DNA of 64,000 nucleotides from Phenylobacterium zucineum HLK1 (GTDB taxonomy: Bacteria > Pseudomonadota > Alphaproteobacteria > Caulobacterales > Caulobacteraceae), in assembly GCF_000017265.1 (NCBI RefSeq), contig NC_011144.1, positions 992,001-1,056,000 of the forward strand, given 5' to 3'. Within the stretch, counting starts at the first letter, position 1. Every line of letters begins with the position of its first letter. The notes under the pieces were generated by a model. It did no database searches. It worked only from the letters and a program-made list of their open reading frames with translations, and had not been told where the DNA came from. Both the position numbers and the translations under genes were made by a program. Positions 1 through 8,223 of this stretch are shown here, in pieces.

Positions 1-1
1 C

Positions 2-706
2 CGCGACGAGAGCCTGGCGAGTCTCGCTCCCGAGAAGGACCTGCACGGAATCAAGAAGGCGATGGGCGCGGTGCGCGTCGGCGAGGAGGCGGCCCGCGAG
101 CCGGCCCGCGCGGCGCGGCCGCCGAAGTTCGCGCCGGCCGGTCAGTCCACCCAGATGATCGTCGGCGCCGACGCGGCCACCGACGGCGAGATCCTGAAGC
201 GCAGCGAGACGCTGTACGGCGCCTACCGGCTGCGGCGGGTCTACTATTCGGCGTTCTCGCCGATCCCGGATTCCACCGCCCGGCTGCCGCTGCAGCGGCC
301 GCCCCTGGTGCGGGAGCACCGGCTGTACCAGGCCGACTGGCTGATGCGCTTCTACGGCTTCGGGCGCGCCGAGATCATCGCCGAGGGCGAGGACCTGGAC
401 CTCGAAGTCGATCCCAAGCTGGCCTGGGCGCTCCGGAACCGCGGGGACTTCCCGGTGGACCTGAACGCCGCCGACCGCGAGCGGCTGCTGCGGGTCCCGG
501 GCCTGGGCGTGCGGGCCGTCGACCAGATCCTGGAGCTGCGCCGCCTGAAGCGCATCACGCTCGCGGACGTGAAGCGGCTGTCCCGCGGGATCGCCCGGCT
601 GAAGCCGTTCGTGGTGACCGACGACTGGCGGCCTGGCGCCCTGGCCGACGCGGCCGACCTTCGCGCCCGATTCGTTTCCCCGCCGCAGCAGCTGGAGCTC
701 TTCTGA
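2..706 (+). CDS. Putative DNA repair/modification radical SAM protein, C-terminal part
   Basis: The reading frame is open from the left window edge to a TGA at 704-706, so this is the 3' end of a longer gene; about 234 residues are visible. The [4Fe-4S] CxxxCxxC motif would lie upstream and is not seen. The visible part ends in a helix-hairpin-helix-like stretch (FPVDLNAADRERLLRVPGLG) that suits nonspecific DNA contact. The stop overlaps the start of udgX (TGATG), which implies translational coupling. A radical SAM protein directly ahead of a UdgX-type protein is a known conserved pairing (the UDG-linked radical SAM family), and the family call rests mainly on that context plus the C-terminal sequence. 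The substrate is unknown. Confidence 0.8.
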   Translation, partial: RDESLASLAPEKDLHGIKKAMGAVRVGEEAAREPARAARPPKFAPAGQSTQMIVGADAATDGEILKRSETLYGAYRLRRVYYSAFSPIPDSTARLPLQRPPLVREHRLYQADWLMRFYGFGRAEIIAEGEDLDLEVDPKLAWALRNRGDFPVDLNAADRERLLRVPGLGVRAVDQILELRRLKRITLADVKRLSRGIARLKPFVVTDDWRPGALADAADLRARFVSPPQQLELF

Positions 707-2139
707 TGCAGGTGGTGCGCCTGGCCTCCGAGACCGACCTCGACGGCTGGCGCGCCGCGGCCCGGCGGCTGCGTGCGGCAGGAACGCCGCCCGAGGCGGT
801 GCTCTGGACGGTGGACGGCGAGGCCGGCCTCTTTCCCGCCTCGGAGCCCGCGCCGGCGGGGAACTCCGCGCGCCCCTTCACCGTGCCGCGGGAGTTCTTC
901 GACCTGGCCGGCCAGGTGGTGCTGCACCGATCGGACGAACGGTTCGCGCTGCTCTATCGGCTGCTCTGGCGGCTGCAGGACGCGCCGGACCTGCTGCGGA
1001 TGACCACCGACCCCGACGTCGCCCGGGCCCGGCAGTTCGCCCGCGACGTGGACAAGGCGGCCCACAAGATGAAGGCCTTCGTCCGCTTCCGGCAGGTCGA
1101 GGACGAGGAGGGCGAGGCCTATGTGGCCTGGTTCGAGCCGGCGCACCGGGTCACCGAGCTGGTCGCCCCGTTCTTCGCGCGCCGCTTCGCCAACATGCGC
1201 TTCTCGATCCTGACGCCGGACGTCTGCGCGCACTGGGACCTGAAGGCGCTGGCCTTTACCCCCGGGGCCGACGCGGCCGACGCGCCCTCGTCCGACGCCC
1301 TGGAGGATTACTGGCGCACCTACTACGCCTCGATCTTCAACCCGGCCCGGCTGAAGGTCGGGGCCATGACCAAGGAGATGCCTCGGCGCTACTGGCGGAA
1401 CCTCCCCGAAGCCGGCCTCATTCCCGAACTGATCGCCAAAGCCGAGGTGAGGACGAGCCAGATGGTGCGCCAGGCCCCCACCGAACCCGACCGCCGGATC
1501 GTGCGCGCCGCCGCCCGCGCCAGCCGCGACGCGCCCTACGACGGCCAGCCGCCGGCGACGCTGGAGGAGGTGGCCGCGGGCGTGCAGGTCTGCCGGCGGT
1601 GCGACCTCTACCGTGACGCGACCCAGGGCGTGCCCGGCGAGGGGCCTCGGCAGGCGCGGCTGATGTTCGTGGGCGAGCAGCCGGGCGACCAGGAGGACCT
1701 GGCGGGACGGCCGTTCGTGGGCCCCGCGGGCGGAGTGCTGGACAAGGCCCTGGCCGAGGCGGGCATCCCCCGGGCCGAGACGTTCGTCACCAACGCGGTG
1801 AAGCACTTCAAGCACGAGCCGCGCGGCAAGCGCCGGCTGCACAAGACGCCTGACGCGGGCGAGGTCTCGGCCTGCCGCTGGTGGCTGGACGCCGAGCGGC
1901 GGATCGTGCAGCCGCGGGTGGTGGTCGCCCTCGGGGCTACGGCGGCCCTGGCGGTGTTCGGCAAGCCGACGCCGATCGGCAAATTCCGCCAGCAGGCGAT
2001 CCAGCTTCCCGACCAGGCCCAGGGCGTGGTCACCTACCACCCCTCGTACCTGCTGCGCGTGCCCGACGCAGAGGCCAAGGCGAAGGCCTACGCCATGTTC
2101 CTGGACGACCTGCGGTTCGCCTGGACGCTCGCGGCCTGA
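706..2139 (+). CDS. udgX: UdgX-family uracil-DNA binding/glycosylase protein with N-terminal DUF4130-type domain
   Basis: A protein of 477 residues. The first roughly 270 residues match the TIGR03915/DUF4130-like domain usually fused to or paired with UdgX; the rest is a family-4-like uracil-DNA glycosylase fold. Visible motifs are GEQPGDQED, the R-loop GKRRLHKTP and the C-terminal HPSYLLR. In Mycobacterium smegmatis UdgX the R-loop histidine forms a covalent bond with the abasic sugar after uracil excision, making a suicide repair complex; the equivalent here is His379. The loop reads KRRLH instead of the usual KRRIH, a conservative change. The gene overlaps the preceding radical SAM gene by one base, so the two probably act together on DNA damage. 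Confidence 0.9.
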   Translation: MQVVRLASETDLDGWRAAARRLRAAGTPPEAVLWTVDGEAGLFPASEPAPAGNSARPFTVPREFFDLAGQVVLHRSDERFALLYRLLWRLQDAPDLLRMTTDPDVARARQFARDVDKAAHKMKAFVRFRQVEDEEGEAYVAWFEPAHRVTELVAPFFARRFANMRFSILTPDVCAHWDLKALAFTPGADAADAPSSDALEDYWRTYYASIFNPARLKVGAMTKEMPRRYWRNLPEAGLIPELIAKAEVRTSQMVRQAPTEPDRRIVRAAARASRDAPYDGQPPATLEEVAAGVQVCRRCDLYRDATQGVPGEGPRQARLMFVGEQPGDQEDLAGRPFVGPAGGVLDKALAEAGIPRAETFVTNAVKHFKHEPRGKRRLHKTPDAGEVSACRWWLDAERRIVQPRVVVALGATAALAVFGKPTPIGKFRQQAIQLPDQAQGVVTYHPSYLLRVPDAEAKAKAYAMFLDDLRFAWTLAA

Positions 2140-2198
2140 TTGACGGCGGGCGCAACTCCGGGTTTCTGCGAAGGCTGAAGTCACCCCGCGGAGTCGCC

Positions 2199-3248
2199 AT
2201 GGCGTCGCTGTTACAGATGATGCGCCGCAAGCCTGCGGCGGTTCCCCCGGCGTCGGCGAGCGACCTGCCGGCGTGGGCCGGGCCCCTGTTCGCGTCCGCG
2301 CTTGCGCCCCTGCTGCAGGATCCGGACGGCCAGGTGCGGGTCTGGCAGATCCGCGACGACGCCTCCCAGGCCACGATCACCGACCAGTTCAAGGCCAACG
2401 CCGAGGAGTACCATCGGCGCTATTCGGCCAGCGACCACTTCGAGAAGCTGTTCCGCCAGGCGCTGGAGGCCACCGGCGCCAAGGTCGCGCGGGCGCCGAA
2501 GATCCTCGACCTGGGCAGCGGCTCGGGCGTGAACTCGGTGGTGCCCTGCCGGCGGCTGTTCCCCGGCGCGCGGATCGTCGCCACCGACCTCTCCGGCGAA
2601 CTCCTGGCCCTGCTGGCCGAGTACCTCGCGGGCGACGCCTCGGCCGAGGAGGTGGTCTGCGTGAAGATGGACGCCATGAGCGACCACGTGTCCCCGGGCG
2701 CGTTCGACCTCGTCACGGGCGCCTCGATCCTCCACCACCTGGAGCATCCGGAACACGGGATCGCCGCTGCGGCGCGGGCCCTGAAGCCGGGCGGGCAGGC
2801 GATCTTCTTCGAGCCGTTCAACGGCTGGGGCATCGTCCGCGCGGCGTTCGAGCGCGTACTGGTGGAGGGCGACCTGCGCGGCGAGGCGCTGGACCCCGTC
2901 ATCCGCGACATCGTCCAGCGGCTGATCCGCGACATCGAGGCCCGCAGCCGGTCCGACCGCAGCCCCGAGGAGATCGCCGCCCTGGACGACAAGTGGCTGT
3001 TCTCGCGCGAAGCGATGGCGGCCATCGCCCGAAAGGCCGGCTTCTCCCAGGCGACCTTCGTGGCGCACAACGACCACCCGACCCTCTATCGCGACTCCGG
3101 GGCCATCTACCTGCGGCTGGCGACCGGCCGGTCGGACCTGGAGCTGCCGGAATGGGCGGTGGACGTGCTGCGCAGCTTCGACGAGGCCTTCACGCGCGAG
3201 GCCAAGCGCGAACTGATGCTGGAAGGTACCATCGTCCTCACGAAATGA
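2199..3248 (+). CDS. Class I SAM-dependent methyltransferase
   Basis: A protein of 349 residues starting at ATG 2199; the frame is open further upstream but overlaps udgX there, so the internal ATG is preferred. The SAM-binding motif I is ILDLGSGSGVNSVVP near residue 105, followed by an acidic loop (VATDLSGELLA) and a post-motif LVTGASILHHLEHPEHG typical of class I small-molecule methyltransferases. The C-terminal third has no recognised domain. It stands 59 bp behind udgX and 86 bp ahead of a PhyH dioxygenase on the same strand; a methyltransferase plus a dioxygenase suggests tailoring of a lipid or surface compound, but this is inference. The substrate is unknown. Confidence 0.8.
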   Translation: MASLLQMMRRKPAAVPPASASDLPAWAGPLFASALAPLLQDPDGQVRVWQIRDDASQATITDQFKANAEEYHRRYSASDHFEKLFRQALEATGAKVARAPKILDLGSGSGVNSVVPCRRLFPGARIVATDLSGELLALLAEYLAGDASAEEVVCVKMDAMSDHVSPGAFDLVTGASILHHLEHPEHGIAAAARALKPGGQAIFFEPFNGWGIVRAAFERVLVEGDLRGEALDPVIRDIVQRLIRDIEARSRSDRSPEEIAALDDKWLFSREAMAAIARKAGFSQATFVAHNDHPTLYRDSGAIYLRLATGRSDLELPEWAVDVLRSFDEAFTREAKRELMLEGTIVLTK

Positions 3249-3334
3249 CTTAGTTCCGCGCCAATCTGGCGCTTGACGGAATCCGGCGCCGGGCCTGTGC
3301 TTCGCGCCTGCACGCTCTGTCGGGGAAGTTTTCG

Positions 3335-4600
3335 ATGCGCTCGCTGTTCGGTCTCCTCAAGAAGCCCTCGGCCGCGGGGGGCGCGAGCCTCCGGGCCAGC
3401 TCGCCGGCCGAGCACCGGCCGGCCGCCGGGCTCATCACCATCGACGTCGAGGCCAGCGCCCCGGGGCCGGTGGAAGAGGCCAGGCTGGTGGTCCGCGGGC
3501 CGGGCGGCCTCACCTTCGCAAAGCCGCTCTCGCTGGCGGCCGAGCCGGTCAGCTTCTGGCTGGGCGCCCACGGCCAGCTGCTCCCGGACGGCCCGGTCAG
3601 GCTGGAGTTCGAGCTGCAGGACGGCGCCGGCGCGACGCTGGCGCGGCAGGCGCTGACCCTGCAGGTCCACAACAAGGGCGAGCTCGCGCGCAAGGTGGCC
3701 GAGAGCCTGCGCCGCAGCGGCGTGCCGGTGTTCCTGGACGGCCTGGCCGACAGCAGCTTCTACGACTACGACGACCCGTCGGTGCGGCCCTGGTTCGAGC
3801 GCAGCGAGGGCGAGGCCCTGGCGCACATCGACGGCCTGCTCTCCAAGGGCGAGATCGACGCCGCCGAGGCCGAGGCCCTGCGCGGCTTCCTGCGCGACGG
3901 CTTCACGGTCCTGCCGGATGTGGTGGACGAGGCCCACCTCGCGCGCCTGAATGCGGCCCTGGACGCGGCGGTGGCCGAGAAGCACGAGGGCTACGAGTGG
4001 GGCTCCAGCCAGCGGATGCACGGGCTGCACGAGAAGCACCCGGCGGTGCGCGAGCTGTGGGCCCATCCGAAGGTGCTGCGGATGCTGGGCCTGATCTTCG
4101 GCGCGCCCGCGCTGCCCTGCCAGTCCCTGACCTATGTGTTCGGCTCGCAGCAGGACCACCACCAGGACACCATCCACCTGACCCCGTTCCCCGCCGGCTA
4201 CATGTGCGGCGTCTGGACGGCGCTGGAGGACGTGCAGCCGCAGTCGGGCGAGCTGGTCGTCTATCCCGGCAGCCACCGGCTGAAGCGCATCTACACCCGC
4301 ACCGTCGACACCCCGAAGGTCACCGACGGCGACTTCGGGCCGCTGGGCGACAAGGTGATGCCGGTCTGGAGCGAGATGATCGCGCAGCTGGGCGCGACGC
4401 CCGTGACCTACCAGCCCAAGGCGGGCACGGTGCTGATCTGGCACGAGAACCTGATGCACGCTGGCTCGCCCCGCGCCGACCTCAGCCGCTCGCGCCGGTC
4501 GGTGGTGTGCCACTACTTCGCCGACGGGGCGGTGGCCTACTACGACTCCCTGGGCGTGCCTGGAGTGACGCACCTGCCCGGGCAGTTCGGCCAGGGCTGA
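3335..4600 (+). CDS. Phytanoyl-CoA dioxygenase (PhyH) family protein with extra N-terminal domain
   Basis: A protein of 421 residues. The C-terminal roughly 250 residues carry the Fe(II)/2-oxoglutarate dioxygenase facial triad: His276-x-Asp278 in HHQDTIHL and a distal His375 in NLMHAGSP, followed by an Arg-rich stretch that would hold the 2-oxoglutarate carboxylate. Residues about 25-110 form a separate beta-rich segment (AGLITIDVEASAPGPVEEAR and on) not typical of simple PhyH proteins. The predicted reaction is oxidative hydroxylation with decarboxylation of 2-oxoglutarate. It follows a methyltransferase on the same strand. The substrate cannot be read from the sequence. Confidence 0.85.
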   Translation: MRSLFGLLKKPSAAGGASLRASSPAEHRPAAGLITIDVEASAPGPVEEARLVVRGPGGLTFAKPLSLAAEPVSFWLGAHGQLLPDGPVRLEFELQDGAGATLARQALTLQVHNKGELARKVAESLRRSGVPVFLDGLADSSFYDYDDPSVRPWFERSEGEALAHIDGLLSKGEIDAAEAEALRGFLRDGFTVLPDVVDEAHLARLNAALDAAVAEKHEGYEWGSSQRMHGLHEKHPAVRELWAHPKVLRMLGLIFGAPALPCQSLTYVFGSQQDHHQDTIHLTPFPAGYMCGVWTALEDVQPQSGELVVYPGSHRLKRIYTRTVDTPKVTDGDFGPLGDKVMPVWSEMIAQLGATPVTYQPKAGTVLIWHENLMHAGSPRADLSRSRRSVVCHYFADGAVAYYDSLGVPGVTHLPGQFGQG

Positions 4601-4607
4601 ACCGGCT

Positions 4608-4925
4608 TCAGACCGAACCCTGCTTCTCGACGACGAGGACCCGGGCCGGCCCGATCGGATGGGCGACGTGCGCATCGCCCGCCTGCGCGATGAAGATGTC
4701 GGCGGGTCCGAGGCGCACCGCCTTCTCGGCGGCGCCGTCGCGATAGCGCATCTCGACCTCGCCCTCGAGCACGAGGAAGACCTCGGCGCCGTCGTTGACG
4801 TGCCACTCGTAGGGCTGGTCGGTCCAGTGGAGCCGGACGCTCGCGCCCTCGACCAGGGCCAGGTCGCGGGCGCCCCAGGCGCGGTCGGCGGTGAACGTGC
4901 GGGCGTCGGTGACGATCTTCGGCAT
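4608..4925 (-). CDS. Small cupin-domain protein
   Basis: A protein of 105 residues if it starts at ATG 4925 (MPKIVTDARTF); an upstream in-frame start at 4949 would add eight residues. The body is a single cupin barrel: WHVNDGAEVFLVLEGEVEMR corresponds to cupin motif 1 and GPADIFIAQAGDAHVAHP to motif 2. Motif 1 keeps His and Glu as possible metal ligands. Such single-domain cupins often bind small ligands or act as simple isomerases, but no substrate is evident. It is convergent with the PhyH gene, only 7 bp apart. Confidence 0.8.
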   Translation of the reverse strand: MPKIVTDARTFTADRAWGARDLALVEGASVRLHWTDQPYEWHVNDGAEVFLVLEGEVEMRYRDGAAEKAVRLGPADIFIAQAGDAHVAHPIGPARVLVVEKQGSV

Positions 4926-5005
4926 GGGGCCGATATGGCGCCGCTTCACGCCATCGCCACCGGCGTGGCCGCATACCGGGCGATGTTTGGCAGGATCGGT
5001 GGGGC

Positions 5006-5665
5006 TCAGGCCAGGAAGCCGGCTTCCGCGAAATCCAGCATCCGCCGCAGGAGCGCCTCGACGTCGCCCTCGCGCGTGAGCCCCCCCGAGAGGTGGTGCA
5101 GCCGGTCGAACTCGGCGAAGCGGTTGTTGTGCAGCATGCCCAGCGCGAAGTGCAGCCGCCAGTAGAGGTCTTCCTTCGGCAGGTCGGGCCGGGCGGCCAT
5201 CAGGGCGTCGGCGAATCGGGCCAGGTGGCTGACGTCGTTGCGCAGCACCTCGCGCATCTCCTCGGTGCCCTCGGAGCGGGCCCGGATGATGAACTGCAGC
5301 GAGATGCGGCGATCGTTGTCCGGCGCCGACCAGCGCAGCGGCGGGGCGAAGTAGGCCTCCAGGATGTCGCGCACCGGCGGCTTGCCGCCGTGGCGGGCGG
5401 TCGCCTCGTGCAGCATCCGCGCGCGCTCGCGGTTCAGCTCGGCGGTGCGGCGGCGGAAGATCTCGAAGAGCAGGGCGTCCTTCGAGCCGAAGTGGTAGTT
5501 CACCGAGGCGAGATTCACTCCGGCTTCGGCGGTGATGTCGCGCACCGAGACGTTCTGGAAGCCGTGCAGGGCGAACAGCCGCTCGGCGGCGTTGAAGACC
5601 GCGGCCTTGGTGGCGGCCTGGGCCTCTTCCGTTTCCGGCGGATCCTGGGAGAGGGGATCGGTCAT
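5006..5665 (-). CDS. TetR/AcrR-family transcriptional regulator
   Basis: A protein of 219 residues starting at ATG 5665. The N-terminal helix-turn-helix is at about residues 20-66, with the signature ITAEAGVNLASVNYHFGSKD. The C-terminal ligand-binding helices continue to the end and resemble the group annotated with a TetR_C_33/CECR-type domain. The family represses nearby or distant transporter and metabolic genes and releases DNA on ligand binding. It lies 53 bp downstream of the VWA gene on the same strand and is convergent with nothing obvious, so its target is unclear. A palindrome further along at 47105-47135 has the right look for a TetR operator, but there is no evidence linking the two. 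Confidence 0.9.
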   Translation of the reverse strand: MTDPLSQDPPETEEAQAATKAAVFNAAERLFALHGFQNVSVRDITAEAGVNLASVNYHFGSKDALLFEIFRRRTAELNRERARMLHEATARHGGKPPVRDILEAYFAPPLRWSAPDNDRRISLQFIIRARSEGTEEMREVLRNDVSHLARFADALMAARPDLPKEDLYWRLHFALGMLHNNRFAEFDRLHHLSGGLTREGDVEALLRRMLDFAEAGFLA

Positions 5666-5718
5666 GCGAATCCCTAAAGGTTTGCGCGAGCTTAGGTCGA
5701 TCCGGGCTCGGCGCAAAA

Positions 5719-6894
5719 CTAGCGGGCGAGCTCCTTCATCGCCTTCTCCAGCCCCTCGATGGTGAGGGGGAACATCCGGTCGTTCATCAGCTGTTTGATG
5801 ACTCCGATCGAGGGCGTGTAGTCCCAGTGCCGCTCGGCGGTGGGGTTCAGCCACACAGCGTGCTCGTAGATCTGGGTGACCCGGTCCAGCCAGACCGCGC
5901 CGGCCTCCTCGTTCCAGTGCTCCACCGAGCCGCCCGGATAGGTGATCTCGTACGGGCTCATGGTGGCGTCGCCCACGAAGATGACCTTGTAGTCGTGGGG
6001 GAACTTGTGGAGCACGTCCCAGGTCGGGATCTTCTCGGCGTGGCGGCGGCGGTTGTCCTTCCACACGGCCTCGTAGAGGCAGTTGTGGAAGTAGTAGAAC
6101 TCCATGTTCTTGAACTCGGACCGCGCGGCGCTGAACAGCTCCTCGCAGACCTTGATGTGGGAATCCATCGAGCCGCCGATGTCGAAGAAGATCAGGACGC
6201 TGATCTTGTTGCGGCGCTCGGGGCGCATGTGGATGTCGAGGTAGCCCTTCTCGGCGGTCCCCTTGATGGTGCCGTCCAGGTCCAGCTCGTCGGGCGCGCC
6301 GTCGCGGACCCATTTGCGCAGGCGGCGCAGGGCCACCTTGATGTTGCGGGTGCCGAGCTCGACCTGGTCGTCCAGGTTCTTGTACTCGCGCTTGTCCCAG
6401 ACCTTCACCGCCTTGCCGTGCCGGCCCTTGTCCTGGCCGATCCGCACGCCTTCGGGGTTGTAGCCGTTGGCGCCGAACGGCGAGGTGCCGCCGGTGCCGA
6501 TCATCTTGTTGCCGCCCTCGTGGCGCTCCTTCTGCTCGCGGATGCGCTCGGCCAGGGCCTCCATCAGCTTGTCGAAGCCGCCCATGGCCTCGATCTGGGC
6601 CTTCTCCTCCTCGGTGAGGAACTTCTCGGAGATCTTGCGCAGCCACTCGGCGGGGATGTCGGCGGCGATCCCGTCGTCCAGCTTCTCCAGCCCCTTGAAG
6701 ACGTGGCCGAACACCTGGTCGAACTTGTCGAGGTTCTTCTCGTCCTTCACCAGCGCGGCGCGGGACAGGTAGTAGAAGTCGTCCACCTTGCGGTCGATGA
6801 CGCCCTTGTCGAGCCCCTCCATCAGCGCGAGGTACTCTTTCAGCGTCACCGGCACCTTGGCGTCGCGCAGCTCGGTGAAGAAGCGCATGAACAT
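5719..6894 (-). CDS. VWA domain protein, CoxE-like family
   Basis: A protein of 391 residues. An alternative start two codons in (Met3) is possible. The N-terminal half is helical with a charged region; the C-terminal half is a von Willebrand A fold whose metal-ion site begins in FFDIGGSMDSH (DxGxS form, normal for this subfamily). Proteins of this type usually work with a MoxR-type AAA+ ATPase as a chaperone pair that inserts metals or remodels proteins. No MoxR gene is present within this window, which is unusual for the family. Upstream on the same strand lies the recombinase-like gene, downstream the TetR gene. Confidence 0.85.
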   Translation of the reverse strand: MFMRFFTELRDAKVPVTLKEYLALMEGLDKGVIDRKVDDFYYLSRAALVKDEKNLDKFDQVFGHVFKGLEKLDDGIAADIPAEWLRKISEKFLTEEEKAQIEAMGGFDKLMEALAERIREQKERHEGGNKMIGTGGTSPFGANGYNPEGVRIGQDKGRHGKAVKVWDKREYKNLDDQVELGTRNIKVALRRLRKWVRDGAPDELDLDGTIKGTAEKGYLDIHMRPERRNKISVLIFFDIGGSMDSHIKVCEELFSAARSEFKNMEFYYFHNCLYEAVWKDNRRRHAEKIPTWDVLHKFPHDYKVIFVGDATMSPYEITYPGGSVEHWNEEAGAVWLDRVTQIYEHAVWLNPTAERHWDYTPSIGVIKQLMNDRMFPLTIEGLEKAMKELAR

Positions 6895-6978
6895 CGGGGG
6901 CGGGCCCTCAAGGCGAACAATCGTTTGAACGCGAAGGATGGGGCCGCGGGTCCGCGATGTCCAGCGTCGCGCCGGCCT

Positions 6979-7500
6979 CTAGGCCCGCGCCTCGGACTCC
7001 ATCTCGCGCAGCTTGCGCCAGACGGTCATGCGCGAAACGCCCAGGCGCCGGGCGATCTCCACCGGGCCCACGCCGGCGCGCCGCAGGGCGCGGATCTCGT
7101 GGGCCTCGGCGCCCGATCGGCGGCGGCGCGCGCCGTTGGTCGGCTCCAGCTGTCCAACCGCCTCGAGGACGGCGCGCAGGGCGCGGCCGCCGTCGCCCTC
7201 GGTGCTGAGGTCGGCGTCCGACACGTAGAGGCTCGCGCCGCGCGCCTGGAGGCGTGCGACGACGTCGAGCAACTGGCGGCTGGTGGTCGCCAGGTGTTCG
7301 AGGCGGGTGACGATGAGCTGGTCGCCCTCGGCGATGAAGTCGAGGATGGCGGCGAGCACCGGCGCCGGAGCCCCGTCGACATAGGCCTCCTCGGTGCGGA
7401 TGACCTGGCAGCCGAGCCTCTCGAGCTCGGCGAGCTGCTGCTCGAGATGCTCGTCGCCCAGCTGCTCGTCGCCCAGTCGCGCGTAGCCGATCTTGAGCAT
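6979..7500 (-). CDS. Serine recombinase-like protein with substituted catalytic residues and Hin-type HTH
   Basis: A protein of 173 residues using ATG 7500, which places the resolvase fold at residue 1 (MLKIGYARLGDEQ); an upstream GTG at 7530 has a poorer ribosome site. The resolvase N-terminal fold is recognisable to about residue 118 (DQLIVTRLEHL, ARLQARGASLYV) and a Hin-like HTH follows at about 141-166 (GPVEIARRLGVSRMTVWRKL). The nucleophilic Ser10 of resolvases is Gly10 here. The Arg68 and Arg71 equivalents are His69 and Thr72. Arg8 is kept. By residue identity the protein should not cut DNA and more likely acts as a DNA-binding regulator or architectural factor. No terminal repeats or transposase were seen nearby. 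Confidence 0.85.
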   Translation of the reverse strand: MLKIGYARLGDEQLGDEHLEQQLAELERLGCQVIRTEEAYVDGAPAPVLAAILDFIAEGDQLIVTRLEHLATTSRQLLDVVARLQARGASLYVSDADLSTEGDGGRALRAVLEAVGQLEPTNGARRRRSGAEAHEIRALRRAGVGPVEIARRLGVSRMTVWRKLREMESEARA

Positions 7501-7619
7501 CCCCGACGAAGCTCCCCGAGACTCCTGCACCGAAGGTGGAAGATTCCCAGAAGCCGCGGCCGGAGTGAACCCGTTGCGACGTTAAATCTCAGCAACAATC
7601 GATAGGTCGGTTAGTTGAT

Positions 7620-8192
7620 TTAGGCCGAATTATGTTCGCCGACCATTGATCTTGGCGAAATTGCAGCGCCGCGCTCGGCCCGACGTCTAAGGATGAACTC
7701 GGAATCCACAGTTCGCCCAACGACGAATCCATAGCCGCCGACCTTTTCGAACCCGTGGCGGGCGTAGAATCTCTGGGCGCCGTGGTTCTCGGACCAGACG
7801 CCGATCCAGATGTCCCGCGGGCCGTCGGCCTCGAGCCAGTCCATGACCGTCGCGAACAGCCGTCCGCCCAGGCCGCCGCCCTGCCAGCCGTTCAGAAGAT
7901 AGATCCGCTTCAGCTCGCCGCAGGCCGGCGTCACTTCGGGGTGTGGCAGGCCGCATGGCCCGGCCAGCGCATAGCCCACCGCCTGTCCGCCGGCTTCGAC
8001 CAGCCACGCGGCCTTGGCGGGATCGGCGAGGTCGGCGCGGGTGCGCTCCAGCCCGTACGCCTCGGCGAGGAACGCCTGCAGGTCCTCGGGCGGATAGAGG
8101 TGGCCGAAGGTGTCGGCGAAGGTGCGCGCGCCCAGCGCCGACAGCGTCTCGGCGTCGCCAGGCCCGGCGCGGCGGATCACGGGATCAGTCAT
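7620..8192 (-). CDS. GNAT-family N-acetyltransferase
   Basis: A protein of 190 residues from ATG 8192 ([20 protein letters not shown]). It has the GNAT core, with the acetyl-CoA pyrophosphate-binding turn in [12 protein letters not shown] and the late motif [20 protein letters not shown]. It transfers acetyl from acetyl-CoA to an amine, substrate unknown. The last roughly 20 residues (after LRRRAE) are an unusual tail encoded in a locally AT-richer stretch. The gene is divergent from the HDAC-like gene with only 31 bp between starts; a pairing of an acetyltransferase with a deacetylase may be meaningful or chance. Confidence 0.9.
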   Translation of the reverse strand: MTDPVIRRAGPGDAETLSALGARTFADTFGHLYPPEDLQAFLAEAYGLERTRADLADPAKAAWLVEAGGQAVGYALAGPCGLPHPEVTPACGELKRIYLLNGWQGGGLGGRLFATVMDWLEADGPRDIWIGVWSENHGAQRFYARHGFEKVGGYGFVVGRTVDSEFILRRRAERGAAISPRSMVGEHNSA

Positions 8193-8223
8193 CGGCCCCC
8201 CGAAAGTGCGATATGATGGATAT

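Noticed and set aside
352..2184. Long open frame on the minus strand opposite the radical SAM and udgX genes
   Set aside because: High GC creates long antisense open frames; the product is Arg/Gly/His rich without domains and covers two well-supported genes.
5006..6646. Apparent long fusion upstream of the TetR regulator
   Set aside because: The upstream part is a frame shadow of the VWA gene; the TetR fold starts at ATG 5665.
6979..7619. Mobile element around the resolvase-like gene
   Set aside because: No terminal inverted repeats, target duplications or transposase were seen, and the recombinase residues are substituted.
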